Positions 43,694 through 51,507 of a stretch of 64,000 nt of DNA are shown here, piece by piece. This stretch comes from JAMXLO01 sp963749575 (lineage in GTDB: Bacteria > Pseudomonadota > Alphaproteobacteria > Acetobacterales > Acetobacteraceae), in the NCBI GenBank assembly GCA_963749575.1, contig CAVVNM010000008.1, forward strand, positions 186,001 through 250,000, given 5' to 3'. The notes under the pieces are model-generated. The model did not search any database. It was given only the letters and a program-made list of their open reading frames with translations, and was not told the origin of the DNA. The position numbers and the translations under genes are program-made. The stretch's first letter is position 1. Each line of letters opens with the position of its first letter.

Positions 43694-44635
43694 CTAGTCC
43701 TCGGCAACCACGGGCAACAGGCGCGGCCTGAACAGCGCCACCATCCGGCCATCGATCGTCACCAGCGCGAGCGCGATCAGCGCCATGCCGACGAACTCGC
43801 GCGCATGGATCTGCTCACCGAGGATCGTCATGCCAAGCCACACCGCCCCGACCGGCATGAGCAAGGTCACGAGCAGCAGATTGGTGGCACCCGCGGTTGC
43901 CAGAATGCGGAAGTAGAGTGCATAGCCGAGCGCCGTGCAGAACAGCGCCGCCGACGCAACCGCGGTCCATGCGGCCACGCCGGGCATCGCCTGCAGCCAC
44001 GGCCGATCCACCAACAATGCGAGTGGCAGCGCCAGCAGCGCGCCCGCCGTCACCTGGCCGGTGGCCGCGACCATCGGCGGCAGATGCCGCAGCCGTCGAC
44101 CGAAGATGCCGGCACAGGCATAGCAGACCGCAGCACCGAGGATCGCGATCTGTCCCGCGGCATTCGCCGTCAGACCGTGCAGCGCGCCCGGACCGATCAT
44201 CACACCGACGCCGATGACCCCCAGCAGCACCCCACCCAACCGGTTCGGCGTCATCCGTTCATCCCGGGTCAGGACATGCGCGAGCAGCACAGTGAACAGC
44301 GGCGTGGTAGCATTCAGGATCGCCGCCAGACCGCTGGCGATCTGGGTCTGCCCCCACGCGATCAGGCAGAACGGAATGAAGTTGTTCAGCGCGCCCATGC
44401 CGACGAATGAAGCCCAGGTACGTGGCGAGGCCGGCATCCGCGCGCCGCTGACCAGCACCACGCCGTGCAGGATGATCGCACCGATGCCGAGACGCAGCAC
44501 CACGACCGTGAACGGCCGCATGTCGCCCAGCGCGACCTTGGTCAGGATAAACACCCAGCTCCAGAGAACGGCGAGCGCAAACAGGAAGCCCCATTCGGCT
44601 GGCCCCATCCGGTGATTGGTCGACTGAAACGCCAT
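43694..44635 (-). CDS. DMT superfamily (EamA) transporter
   Basis: About 313 residues from the ATG at 44635. Ten predicted membrane helices in two EamA repeats; the first repeat carries FTVVVLRLGIGAIIL and IAWGQTQIASGLAAILNATTPLFTVLLAHVL, and the second an equivalent LYFRILATAGATNLLLVTLLMPVGAVWLG. The conserved ends of each repeat are intact. Exports a small metabolite; substrate unknown. It lies 30 bp upstream of the GNAT gene on the same strand. Confidence 0.88.
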   Translation of the reverse strand: MAFQSTNHRMGPAEWGFLFALAVLWSWVFILTKVALGDMRPFTVVVLRLGIGAIILHGVVLVSGARMPASPRTWASFVGMGALNNFIPFCLIAWGQTQIASGLAAILNATTPLFTVLLAHVLTRDERMTPNRLGGVLLGVIGVGVMIGPGALHGLTANAAGQIAILGAAVCYACAGIFGRRLRHLPPMVAATGQVTAGALLALPLALLVDRPWLQAMPGVAAWTAVASAALFCTALGYALYFRILATAGATNLLLVTLLMPVGAVWLGMTILGEQIHAREFVGMALIALALVTIDGRMVALFRPRLLPVVAED

Positions 44636-45196
44636 GCCTGTGCCCCGCCGCAAGGTAATGTCGGGGCGAGAGTGACGTCGTTTGAATCGAGCCGCACTCC
44701 GGTTCTTGCCACTGCTTCAAGTGCCGCGACGCGGTGATCGAGCGGTGCGCAAGCGAGTATGCATTGTACCGGCAATACCCCACGCGGTACACATCACCCG
44801 CGTCGACCCACCGATGTCCTCGCCAGAAGCTGGACACGGCTTGCGCAGTGTGCGGTTCCCCCGCTCGAATTCGAGCGACGATTCCTCGACCAGCCGAACA
44901 GGCGCTCGTTGCTCTCCACGGTTAGGGCCCCCAAGGTGGCGCGGTAGTCTCGGAGCTCGTCCCAGGCGTAGCTGAGTTCGTAGGCGAGGCCGTGCTTTGT
45001 GGATCCCCAGCCGCACCGCCTGCGTGAGCAGCCCATGGTACTCGTTGATGCGCAGGTCGACGAGGTCGTAGTCAGGCCGGGTCTGGTCGCCGCGCAGTCT
45101 TCCCCCTTTCGTCAACCGGTTGCGGATCGGCGGTCCGCCGTACGCCAGCATACGTGTGAACACGGCAGGTGCCGATCCGTCGGCGAGCGTCTGGCC
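44636..45196. other. 561-bp gap with a possible frameshifted minus-strand gene
   Basis: No named gene. On the minus strand, a stretch from about 45100 to 44995 encodes YDLVDLRINEYHGLLTQAVRLGI, and about 44985-44880, one frame over, LAYELSYAWDELRDYRATLGAL with SNERLFGW. Together these read like a small helical protein with one frameshift. The remaining frames are arginine/proline shadow-like. No family can be named. Confidence 0.3.
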
Positions 45197-45216
45197 ACTG
45201 ACAGGGTGCTGTCAGT
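45197..45216. promoter_or_regulatory. Palindromic operator upstream of the YafY-like regulator
   Basis: ACTGACAG (45197-45204) and CTGTCAGT (45209-45216) form a perfect 8-bp inverted repeat with a 4-bp GGTG spacer, ending 12 bases before the regulator's ATG. Position and symmetry fit autoregulation by the HTH-WYL regulator it precedes. Confidence 0.7.
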
Positions 45217-45228
45217 AGTGTTGGAGCC

Positions 45229-45927
45229 ATGCGTCGTTCCGACCGGCTGTTCGACATCATCCAGCGCCTCCGCACGGCGCGCGGTCCCATGACGGCCGCG
45301 GCACTGGCGGATGAACTGGAAGTGACCGTGCGGACTGTCTATCGTGACGTAGCCACGCTGCAGGCCCGGCGCGTGCCGATCGAGGGCGCGCCCGGGATCG
45401 GCTATATGCTGCGAAGCGGCTTCGACCTGCCGCCACTGATGTTCACCACCGAGGAGATCGCGGCGATCGCGGTGGGAGCACGGCTGGTTGCCCGTACCGG
45501 CGATCCGGGATTGCAGGACGCGGCGAAGAGCGTGCTGTCGAAGCTCACCGTGGTGCTGCCCGAGGCGCTGCGCGCGCAGCTGACAGTGGCGCCATTCTTT
45601 GTGTCGGGTTCAGGCGCGCCGGTGCCGGAGAGCGTCGATCTGGCAACGGTGCGCCAGGCGATCCGCAGCGAGCGCAAGCTGCACATCGTCTATGTCGACG
45701 AAAAGGGCACGCGCACCCAGCGGACGATCTGGCCGATCGCCGTTGCCTATTATGTGCAGGCAACGCTGATCGGCGCTTGGTGCGAACTGCGGCAGGACTA
45801 CCGGCATTTCCGCGCCGACCGCATCGCCGCACTGATGGTGCTGGCCGAGTGCTATCCCTCGGACAACGGCAAGCTGATGGCGGGATGGCTCGCGATGCGT
45901 CAGAATGAACGCGAAACCAGGGAGTAG
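45229..45927 (+). CDS. YafY-family transcriptional regulator (HTH_11 plus WYL)
   Basis: 232 residues. The N-terminal winged HTH has MTAAALADELEVTVRTVYRDVATLQARRVPIEG, the DeoR/HTH_11 recognition helix. A WYL domain follows (HIVYVDEKGTRTQRTIWPIA with a Y/W-rich ATLIGAWCELRQDYRHF). WYL domains bind nucleic acids or small ligands. The operator-like palindrome lies at 45197-45216. It is followed within five bases by a DUF1330 gene, so it probably controls the operon that includes it. Confidence 0.88.
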   Translation: MRRSDRLFDIIQRLRTARGPMTAAALADELEVTVRTVYRDVATLQARRVPIEGAPGIGYMLRSGFDLPPLMFTTEEIAAIAVGARLVARTGDPGLQDAAKSVLSKLTVVLPEALRAQLTVAPFFVSGSGAPVPESVDLATVRQAIRSERKLHIVYVDEKGTRTQRTIWPIAVAYYVQATLIGAWCELRQDYRHFRADRIAALMVLAECYPSDNGKLMAGWLAMRQNERETRE

Positions 45928-45931
45928 CGCG

Positions 45932-46219
45932 ATGCCCGCCTACATGGTCGTACAGCTCAAAGTCACAGATGCTGACAAATTCACGCGTTATCGCGAGGCG
46001 GTGCCGACGGTCGTGGCGGCCTTCGGCGGCCGCTATATCGTGCGGGGGGGCACTGTCGAGGCACTGGAAGGCAGCCACGACGGACGGCGCTTGGTGTTGT
46101 TCGAGTTTCCATCGGTAGAAGCCATCAAGCGGTTCTGGCACTCGCCGGAATACGCCGCGGTGAAGTCGTTGCGGGAGAACGCCGCGGAGATCGACGCGTG
46201 GGCAGTGCCAGGCGTGTAA
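45932..46219 (+). CDS. DUF1330 domain-containing protein
   Basis: 95 residues with AGGGAG upstream. Ferredoxin-like fold signature: AYMVVQLKVTDADKFTRYREAVPTVVAAFGGRYIVRGG and VLFEFPSVEAIKRFWHSPEYAAVKSLRE. DUF1330 proteins are dimeric alpha/beta-barrels, often in metabolic operons; no enzyme activity is established. It follows the regulator by four bases and precedes the enoyl-CoA hydratase by twelve. Confidence 0.85.
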   Translation: MPAYMVVQLKVTDADKFTRYREAVPTVVAAFGGRYIVRGGTVEALEGSHDGRRLVLFEFPSVEAIKRFWHSPEYAAVKSLRENAAEIDAWAVPGV

Positions 46220-46231
46220 CGGAGAACTGTG

Positions 46232-47014
46232 ATGGCAGACGACATCCAGGTCGCAGTAGACGCGACGGGCGTCGCCGTGGTGACGCTGGATCGGCCGGAG
46301 AAGCGCAACGTGATGTCGCTGGCGATGTGGCGCGGCCTGGGCGAGATCTATCGTGACTTCGCCCGCCGCACCGACATTCGCGTGGCGATCCTGACCGGGG
46401 CCGGCGGGCATTTCTGCGGCGGGGCCGATATCTCGGAATTCGCCAAGGTACGCAATAGCGTCGAGGACGCCCGTGCCTACGGTGAAGCGGGTCATGCGGC
46501 GACCCAAGCGATCATCGACCTGCCGCAGCCGACCATCGCCGCGGTGCATGGCTATGGCGTAGGTGGCGGCTGTGGATTGGCGCTGGCGTGCGATCTGCGC
46601 GTGGGCGACGCCACGACCCAGATGGGCATCCCCGCGGCGCGGCTGTCGATCGTGTATGGCATCCTGGATTGCAGCCTGCTGCTGCGTGCGGTCGGGTTGG
46701 CGAACGCCAAGCTGGTGCTTTACTCGGGGCGCTACTTCGCGCTGAACGATTGTCGCATGATGGGATTGATCGACGTTGTGTCGGAGCAGGGCGCGCTGCC
46801 CGGAGCGCAGACGCTCGCACGGGAGTTATGCACCCGCGCGCCGCTGTCGCAGCGGGGCGCCAAGGTGGTACTGGAGGCGCTTGAGCGTGGCGAAGTGGCA
46901 CAGCGCGCCGCGGAGATCGCCGCGGTGCAGGAGGCGGCGGTGACGAGCGAGGACTACCGCGAAGCACGCCAGGCGTTCCTGGCGAAGCGCACGCCGGTGT
47001 TCAAGGGACGCTGA
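46232..47014 (+). CDS. Enoyl-CoA hydratase/isomerase family protein
   Basis: About 260 residues from ATG 46232 (a GTG at 46229 overlaps). Crotonase fold: VVTLDRPEKRNVMSLAMW, oxyanion loops HFCGGADISEFAK and HGYGVGGGCGLALACDLRV, and the C-terminal LARELCTRAPLSQRGAKVVLEAL. The usual catalytic glutamates of hydratases are not both evident by eye, so isomerase or another crotonase activity is possible. Sits between DUF1330 and a radical SAM gene, two bases before the latter. Confidence 0.85.
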   Translation: MADDIQVAVDATGVAVVTLDRPEKRNVMSLAMWRGLGEIYRDFARRTDIRVAILTGAGGHFCGGADISEFAKVRNSVEDARAYGEAGHAATQAIIDLPQPTIAAVHGYGVGGGCGLALACDLRVGDATTQMGIPAARLSIVYGILDCSLLLRAVGLANAKLVLYSGRYFALNDCRMMGLIDVVSEQGALPGAQTLARELCTRAPLSQRGAKVVLEALERGEVAQRAAEIAAVQEAAVTSEDYREARQAFLAKRTPVFKGR

Positions 47015-47016
47015 CG

Positions 47017-47961
47017 ATGGACGCACAGTTTCAACCTCTCGATTTGGCCAAGTTCCGCGATCCGCTCGCCACCGCAAAAGGCGAGGTGCGTGCGCAGGTC
47101 AGTCTCCGTTCGCTTGACACACTTTGGTTCAACACCGGCACGCGGTGCAACCTGACATGCCGCAACTGCTACATCGAATCATCGCCGCGCAATGATCGGC
47201 TGGCGTATCTTGCGCGCGACGAGGTGCGGAACTACCTCGACGAGATCGAGCGCGAAGCGCTGCCGACTCGGCTGATCGGCTTCACCGGCGGCGAGCCGTT
47301 CATGAACCCTGACATCATAGGCATGCTGGAGGACGTGCTGTCGCGCCGATTCGACGCGTTGGTCCTGACCAACGCGATGCAGCCGATGCGCAAGCTGCGG
47401 CAGCAACTTTTGGCACTGCGTGATACCTACGGCGCGCGACTGCGCATCCGGGTGTCGCTCGACCACTACGTACCGGAGTTGCACGAGGCGGAACGCGGAC
47501 GGCGAAGCTGGGCGCCGACGATCGATGGCCTGGTCTGGTTGGCGCGCAACGGGTTTGCCATCGATGTGGCCGGCCGACGCTTCTCCGGCGAGCCGGAGCA
47601 CGAGTTACGCGCCGGTTTCGGACGATTGTTTGCTGCACTCGAATTGGCGATCGATGCAGCGGATCCAGTGCGGCTGATGCTGTTCCCGGAGATGGACGCG
47701 CAACGCGATGTACCGGAGATCACCACCGCCTGTTGGGACATCCTGCACAAGTCGCCCGACGATGTGATGTGCGCCTCTGCCCGCATGGTGGTGAAGCGCA
47801 AGGATGCCGCGACACCGACGGTGCTGGCGTGCACACTGCTGGCGTACCATCCGCAGTTCGAACTTGGCCGCACGCTTGCCGAGGCGGCGCGGCCAGTGTC
47901 GCTCAACCACCCGTTTTGCGCGTCGTTCTGCGTGCTCGGCGGAGCGGCTTGCAGCCGCTGA
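47017..47961 (+). CDS. Radical SAM protein
   Basis: 314 residues. The radical [4Fe-4S] motif is C44-x3-C48-x2-C51 (RCNLTCRNC), followed by FTGGEPFMNPDI, the GGE SAM-binding motif. The C-terminus holds extra cysteines (HPFCASFCVLGGAACSR) that may bind an auxiliary cluster of the SPASM/twitch type. It starts two bases after the enoyl-CoA hydratase stop, so they are co-translated. This unusual neighbour suggests a peptide- or cofactor-modifying step whose product feeds the same operon; substrate unknown. Confidence 0.88.
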   Translation: MDAQFQPLDLAKFRDPLATAKGEVRAQVSLRSLDTLWFNTGTRCNLTCRNCYIESSPRNDRLAYLARDEVRNYLDEIEREALPTRLIGFTGGEPFMNPDIIGMLEDVLSRRFDALVLTNAMQPMRKLRQQLLALRDTYGARLRIRVSLDHYVPELHEAERGRRSWAPTIDGLVWLARNGFAIDVAGRRFSGEPEHELRAGFGRLFAALELAIDAADPVRLMLFPEMDAQRDVPEITTACWDILHKSPDDVMCASARMVVKRKDAATPTVLACTLLAYHPQFELGRTLAEAARPVSLNHPFCASFCVLGGAACSR

Positions 47962-47963
47962 GG

Positions 47964-48557
47964 TTATGCGTGCCCGGCCGCGCCTGACAGCAGCAGCGGG
48001 TCGATGTTGAGCTTGCCGAGCGCGCGGCGCCACTTCGTGTCGTGATCACCGTCGAACACGATGGTCTCGTCCGCCGGCACCGAGAGCCAGGCATTCTGCT
48101 GTATTTCGGCGTCGAGCTGCCCAGGCCCCCAGCCGGCATAGCCAAGCGCCAGCAGTCCCTCGCGCGGTCCATGACCTTCCGCGATCGCCTTCAGGACATC
48201 GAGGCTCGCAGTCAGCGCCAGTGTATCATTGACCCGCAGGCTGCCTTCGCCGGTCCAGTCCGTGGTGTGCAGCACAAAGCCGCGCGCGTTGTCCATCGGG
48301 CCGCCGGCACACAGCCGAATGCGGCGGGCCGGTGGCACGGGTGCCACCTCAAGTTGTCGCAGCAGTTCGTCGAACTTCGGACGCTGCAACGGGCGATTGA
48401 GCACCAGGCCCATCGCTCCTTCCGGCGTATGGGCACAGAGATAGATGACACTCTGGGCGAAGCGCGGGTCTTCCATCGCCGGCATCGCGATCAGCAACTG
48501 GCCGGTCAGGAAATCAACCGGAGCCGGTGGGGCCGCGGATTTGCGCGTCTGGACCAT
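47964..48557 (-). CDS. YqgE/AlgH family protein
   Basis: 197 residues from ATG 48557. Conserved YqgE blocks are LTGQLLIAMPAMEDPRFAQSVIYLCAH, GAMGLVLNRPL, CAGGPMDNARGFVLHT and LGYAGWGPGQLDAEIQQNAWL. A broadly conserved cytoplasmic family with no firm biochemical role. It is convergent with the radical SAM gene and divergent from the peroxiredoxin, with about 120 bp between. Confidence 0.92.
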   Translation of the reverse strand: MVQTRKSAAPPAPVDFLTGQLLIAMPAMEDPRFAQSVIYLCAHTPEGAMGLVLNRPLQRPKFDELLRQLEVAPVPPARRIRLCAGGPMDNARGFVLHTTDWTGEGSLRVNDTLALTASLDVLKAIAEGHGPREGLLALGYAGWGPGQLDAEIQQNAWLSVPADETIVFDGDHDTKWRRALGKLNIDPLLLSGAAGHA

Positions 48558-48676
48558 GGCGGCGAATCTGGGCCTGCCGACCCGGCTGTGCAAGCGTCCC
48601 GGCGGGATGGCGTGACTCCCGTCGCGCGGGAGGCTAGGAGTCGCGCCTTGGCAAGCCACAGGGGAGCGAGGAGCCA

Positions 48677-49159
48677 ATGACGATCAAGGTCGGCGATCAG
48701 ATTCCATCCATGAAATTGATGATGGGTACGCCCGAGGGCCCCAAGGAAACGTCAACCGACGAAGTCTTCAAGGGCAAGAAGGTGGTGCTGTTCGCGGTGC
48801 CGGGAGCGTTCACGCCAACCTGCAGCGTCAAGCACCTGCCGAGTTTCGTGCAGAACGCGGATGCACTCAAGGCAAAGGGCGTCGATACGATCGCGTGCAT
48901 TGCGGTAAACGACGCATTCGTGATGGCGGCCTGGGGCAAGGAACAAGGCGTTGATGGCAAGATCACGATGCTGGCCGACGGGTCGGCTGCGTTCACCAAG
49001 GCGCTTGGCCTGGAGCTCGACCTGATCGGTCGCGGCATGGGCACCCGCAGCCAGCGCTACGCGCTGGTCGCGCAGGACGGCAAGGTGACACACCTCGCCG
49101 TCGAGGCACCCGGCGGTTTCGAGGTGAGCAAGGCCGAATCGATTCTGGCCAATCTGTAG
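48677..49159 (+). CDS. Peroxiredoxin (Prx5/AhpE-like)
   Basis: 160 residues. Redoxin fold with the peroxidatic cysteine in VPGAFTPTCSVKHLP near residue 49, in the PxxxTxxC context of Prx5. A possible second cysteine (CIAVND) lies near 75, resembling the atypical 2-Cys arrangement. Reduces hydroperoxides using thiol or GSH donors. The start has GGGAGCGAGGAG upstream. Divergent from yqgE. Confidence 0.9.
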   Translation: MTIKVGDQIPSMKLMMGTPEGPKETSTDEVFKGKKVVLFAVPGAFTPTCSVKHLPSFVQNADALKAKGVDTIACIAVNDAFVMAAWGKEQGVDGKITMLADGSAAFTKALGLELDLIGRGMGTRSQRYALVAQDGKVTHLAVEAPGGFEVSKAESILANL

Positions 49160-49252
49160 TTCTTCGGCGGCGTCGAAACAGGCGGGCGATGCAATCGGGG
49201 CACCGGTTTTCGCCCGCCTCTCGTTACTGATCTCAGCCCCAACCGATATGGC

Positions 49253-51298
49253 TCACACCTTGGGCACATTGCGTTCCAGCTCAGCAAGCCAGGCATTGGC
49301 ATTGCCGTCCGACGGGGCGCGCCAGTCGCCGCGCGGCGACAACGACCCACCCGCGCTCACCTTCGGCCCATTCGGCATGGCAGACCGCTTGAACTGGCTG
49401 AACGCGAAGAAGCGGCGCAGGAACACCTCCAGCCAGTGACGTATCGTCGCCAGGTCGTAGGCGCCGCGCCGGTCGGCTGGGAATCCGGGCGGCCAGCGGT
49501 TCGCAGTGTCGCCCCACGCGTGCAGCGCGAGGAACGCGATCTTCGACGGCACCATGCCATGGCGCAACATGTAGTACAGATTGAAGTCCTGCAGCGCATA
49601 GGGGCCGATCGACGCCTCGGTGCTCTGCGGCGTCTCGCCTGCTTTGGTCGGCACCAGTTCCGGCATGATCTCGGTGCCGAGGATGGCGTCCAGAGTCACC
49701 CCCACATTGGAGGCGAACTGACCCGAAGTGATCACCCACCGAATCAGATGCTGGATCAGCGTCTTCGGTACCCCGGCATTGACGTTGTAATGCGCCATCT
49801 GGTCGCCGACGCCATAGGTGCACCAGCCGAGCGCCAGCTCCGACAGGTCGCCGGTGCCGATCACGATGCCGTCATGATGGTTCGCCAAGCGGAACAGGTA
49901 GTCGGTGCGGAGACCGGCCTGCACGTTCTCGAACGTCACGTCGTAGACCGGCTCGCCCTGCGCGAACCGGTGGCCGATGTCACTCAGCATGCGTTCGGCG
50001 GCGGGACGAATATCCAGTTCCTGCCAGGTAACGCCCAGTGACCGCATCAGCCGAGTGGCGTTTTCCTTGGTGTGCGCTGAGGTGGCAAATCCGGGCATCG
50101 TATAGCCAAGGATATTGCCGCGCGGCAGCCCGAGCAGATCGAACGCCCGGCTGCACACGATCAGCGCATGGGTTGAATCAAGCCCGCCCGACACACCGAT
50201 CACCACTCGCTTGGCGCCGATTGCGCGCAGCCGTTGGGCAAGGCCCGAGACCTGGATATTGTAGGCCTCGTAGCAATCCTGCTCCAGCCGCGCGGGGTCC
50301 GCGGGGACGAAGGGGTAGCGCTCGACCCTCCGCTCCAGGCCGATGTCGCCGACCGGTGGATCCAATTGGAACGCGATGCGCCGGAATGTCGCGGGATGGC
50401 GGCGACGGTTGGTATTGAAGCTCCCCATCTGCATCCGCTCGTGACGCAGCAGGTCGAGGTCGATATCGGCCACGGCGAACTGACCGTCGGACGGGAACCG
50501 CTCGGTCTCGGCCAGCGTCGCACCGTTCTCGAAGATCGAGGCCTGGCCGTCCCACGCCAGATCGGTCGTGGACTCGCCCGCGCCGGCAGCGGCGTACAGA
50601 TAGGCCGCGACGCAGCGTGCCGACTGCGAGGCGCACAACAGGCGCCGCGTCTCCGCCTTGCCGATCGTGATGTTGCTCGCAGAGAGGTTGGCGAGAACCG
50701 TGGCGCCAGCCAGCGCGGCCTGTGAACTCGGCGGCACCGGAATCCAGAGATCCTCGCAGATCTCGGCATGCACGACCAGGCCCGGAACGCCGACGGCCGC
50801 GAACAGCAGATCGGTGCCGAACGGCGCGGTGAGGCCGCCGACGGCGATATCGCCATTCTCCGTCCCATCGCCCGCCACGAAATGCCGTGGCTCGTAGAAC
50901 TCGCGGTAGTTGGGCAGATGCATCTTCGGCACCACGCCGAGCAACCTGCCGCGATGGATGGCAAGCGCGCAGTTGTACAACGCTCCGGCATGGCGCAGAG
51001 GCGCGCCGACCAGCAGCAACGGCAGCAGGTTGGCCGATGCCGTGACCAGTTCGGCAACAGCGGACTCGACCGCATCCAACACCGCGGACTGATGCAGCAG
51101 GTCGCTGATCGCGTAACCCGAGATACCGAGTTCCGGGAACACTGCCAACGCCACGCCGCGGTTATGACACGCTCTCGCCAGCTCGAGAGTCGCCGCTGCG
51201 TTCGCCACCGGATCGGCGAGCGTGCACCGGGTCGTGCAGGCGGCGACGCGAGCGAAGCCGTGGCGGTAGATCGAGCGGAACTCTGAAGCAACACCCAT
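49253..51298 (-). CDS. nadE: Glutamine-dependent NAD(+) synthase
   Basis: About 681 residues from ATG 51298. An N-terminal nitrilase-like glutaminase has catalytic Glu (FPELGISGY), Lys (PKMHLPNYREFYEPRHF) and Cys (EICEDLWIP). The C-terminal synthetase has the ATP-pyrophosphatase P-loop SGGLDSTHALIV and GTGDLSELALGW. It amidates nicotinic acid adenine dinucleotide in the last step of NAD synthesis. The ATG at 51298 is preferred to the GTG at 51310. Confidence 0.94.
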   Translation of the reverse strand: MGVASEFRSIYRHGFARVAACTTRCTLADPVANAAATLELARACHNRGVALAVFPELGISGYAISDLLHQSAVLDAVESAVAELVTASANLLPLLLVGAPLRHAGALYNCALAIHRGRLLGVVPKMHLPNYREFYEPRHFVAGDGTENGDIAVGGLTAPFGTDLLFAAVGVPGLVVHAEICEDLWIPVPPSSQAALAGATVLANLSASNITIGKAETRRLLCASQSARCVAAYLYAAAGAGESTTDLAWDGQASIFENGATLAETERFPSDGQFAVADIDLDLLRHERMQMGSFNTNRRRHPATFRRIAFQLDPPVGDIGLERRVERYPFVPADPARLEQDCYEAYNIQVSGLAQRLRAIGAKRVVIGVSGGLDSTHALIVCSRAFDLLGLPRGNILGYTMPGFATSAHTKENATRLMRSLGVTWQELDIRPAAERMLSDIGHRFAQGEPVYDVTFENVQAGLRTDYLFRLANHHDGIVIGTGDLSELALGWCTYGVGDQMAHYNVNAGVPKTLIQHLIRWVITSGQFASNVGVTLDAILGTEIMPELVPTKAGETPQSTEASIGPYALQDFNLYYMLRHGMVPSKIAFLALHAWGDTANRWPPGFPADRRGAYDLATIRHWLEVFLRRFFAFSQFKRSAMPNGPKVSAGGSLSPRGDWRAPSDGNANAWLAELERNVPKV

Positions 51299-51507
51299 CG
51301 GGCCGGTCACCGGCTTATGTCATGCCCCAATATGATGTACGGCAGCACCGGCGTCACGCGGAGCGATGTCGCGTCTCCGGAGGCGCATGCTTGCCGAAGG
51401 CCGCCGCGACAGACCCGCACCTGCCGCCTACACGGCGACCTCTGCCGCGGGCGGTAAGGTCGACGTCATCCAGTGGCGCTCAATATGGTGCCCCACTCGC
51501 ACCGAAC

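Noticed and set aside
44717..45163. 148-codon minus-strand frame as a gene
   Set aside because: Only two short parts look protein-like and they are in different frames; described as a possible frameshifted gene in the gap entry instead.
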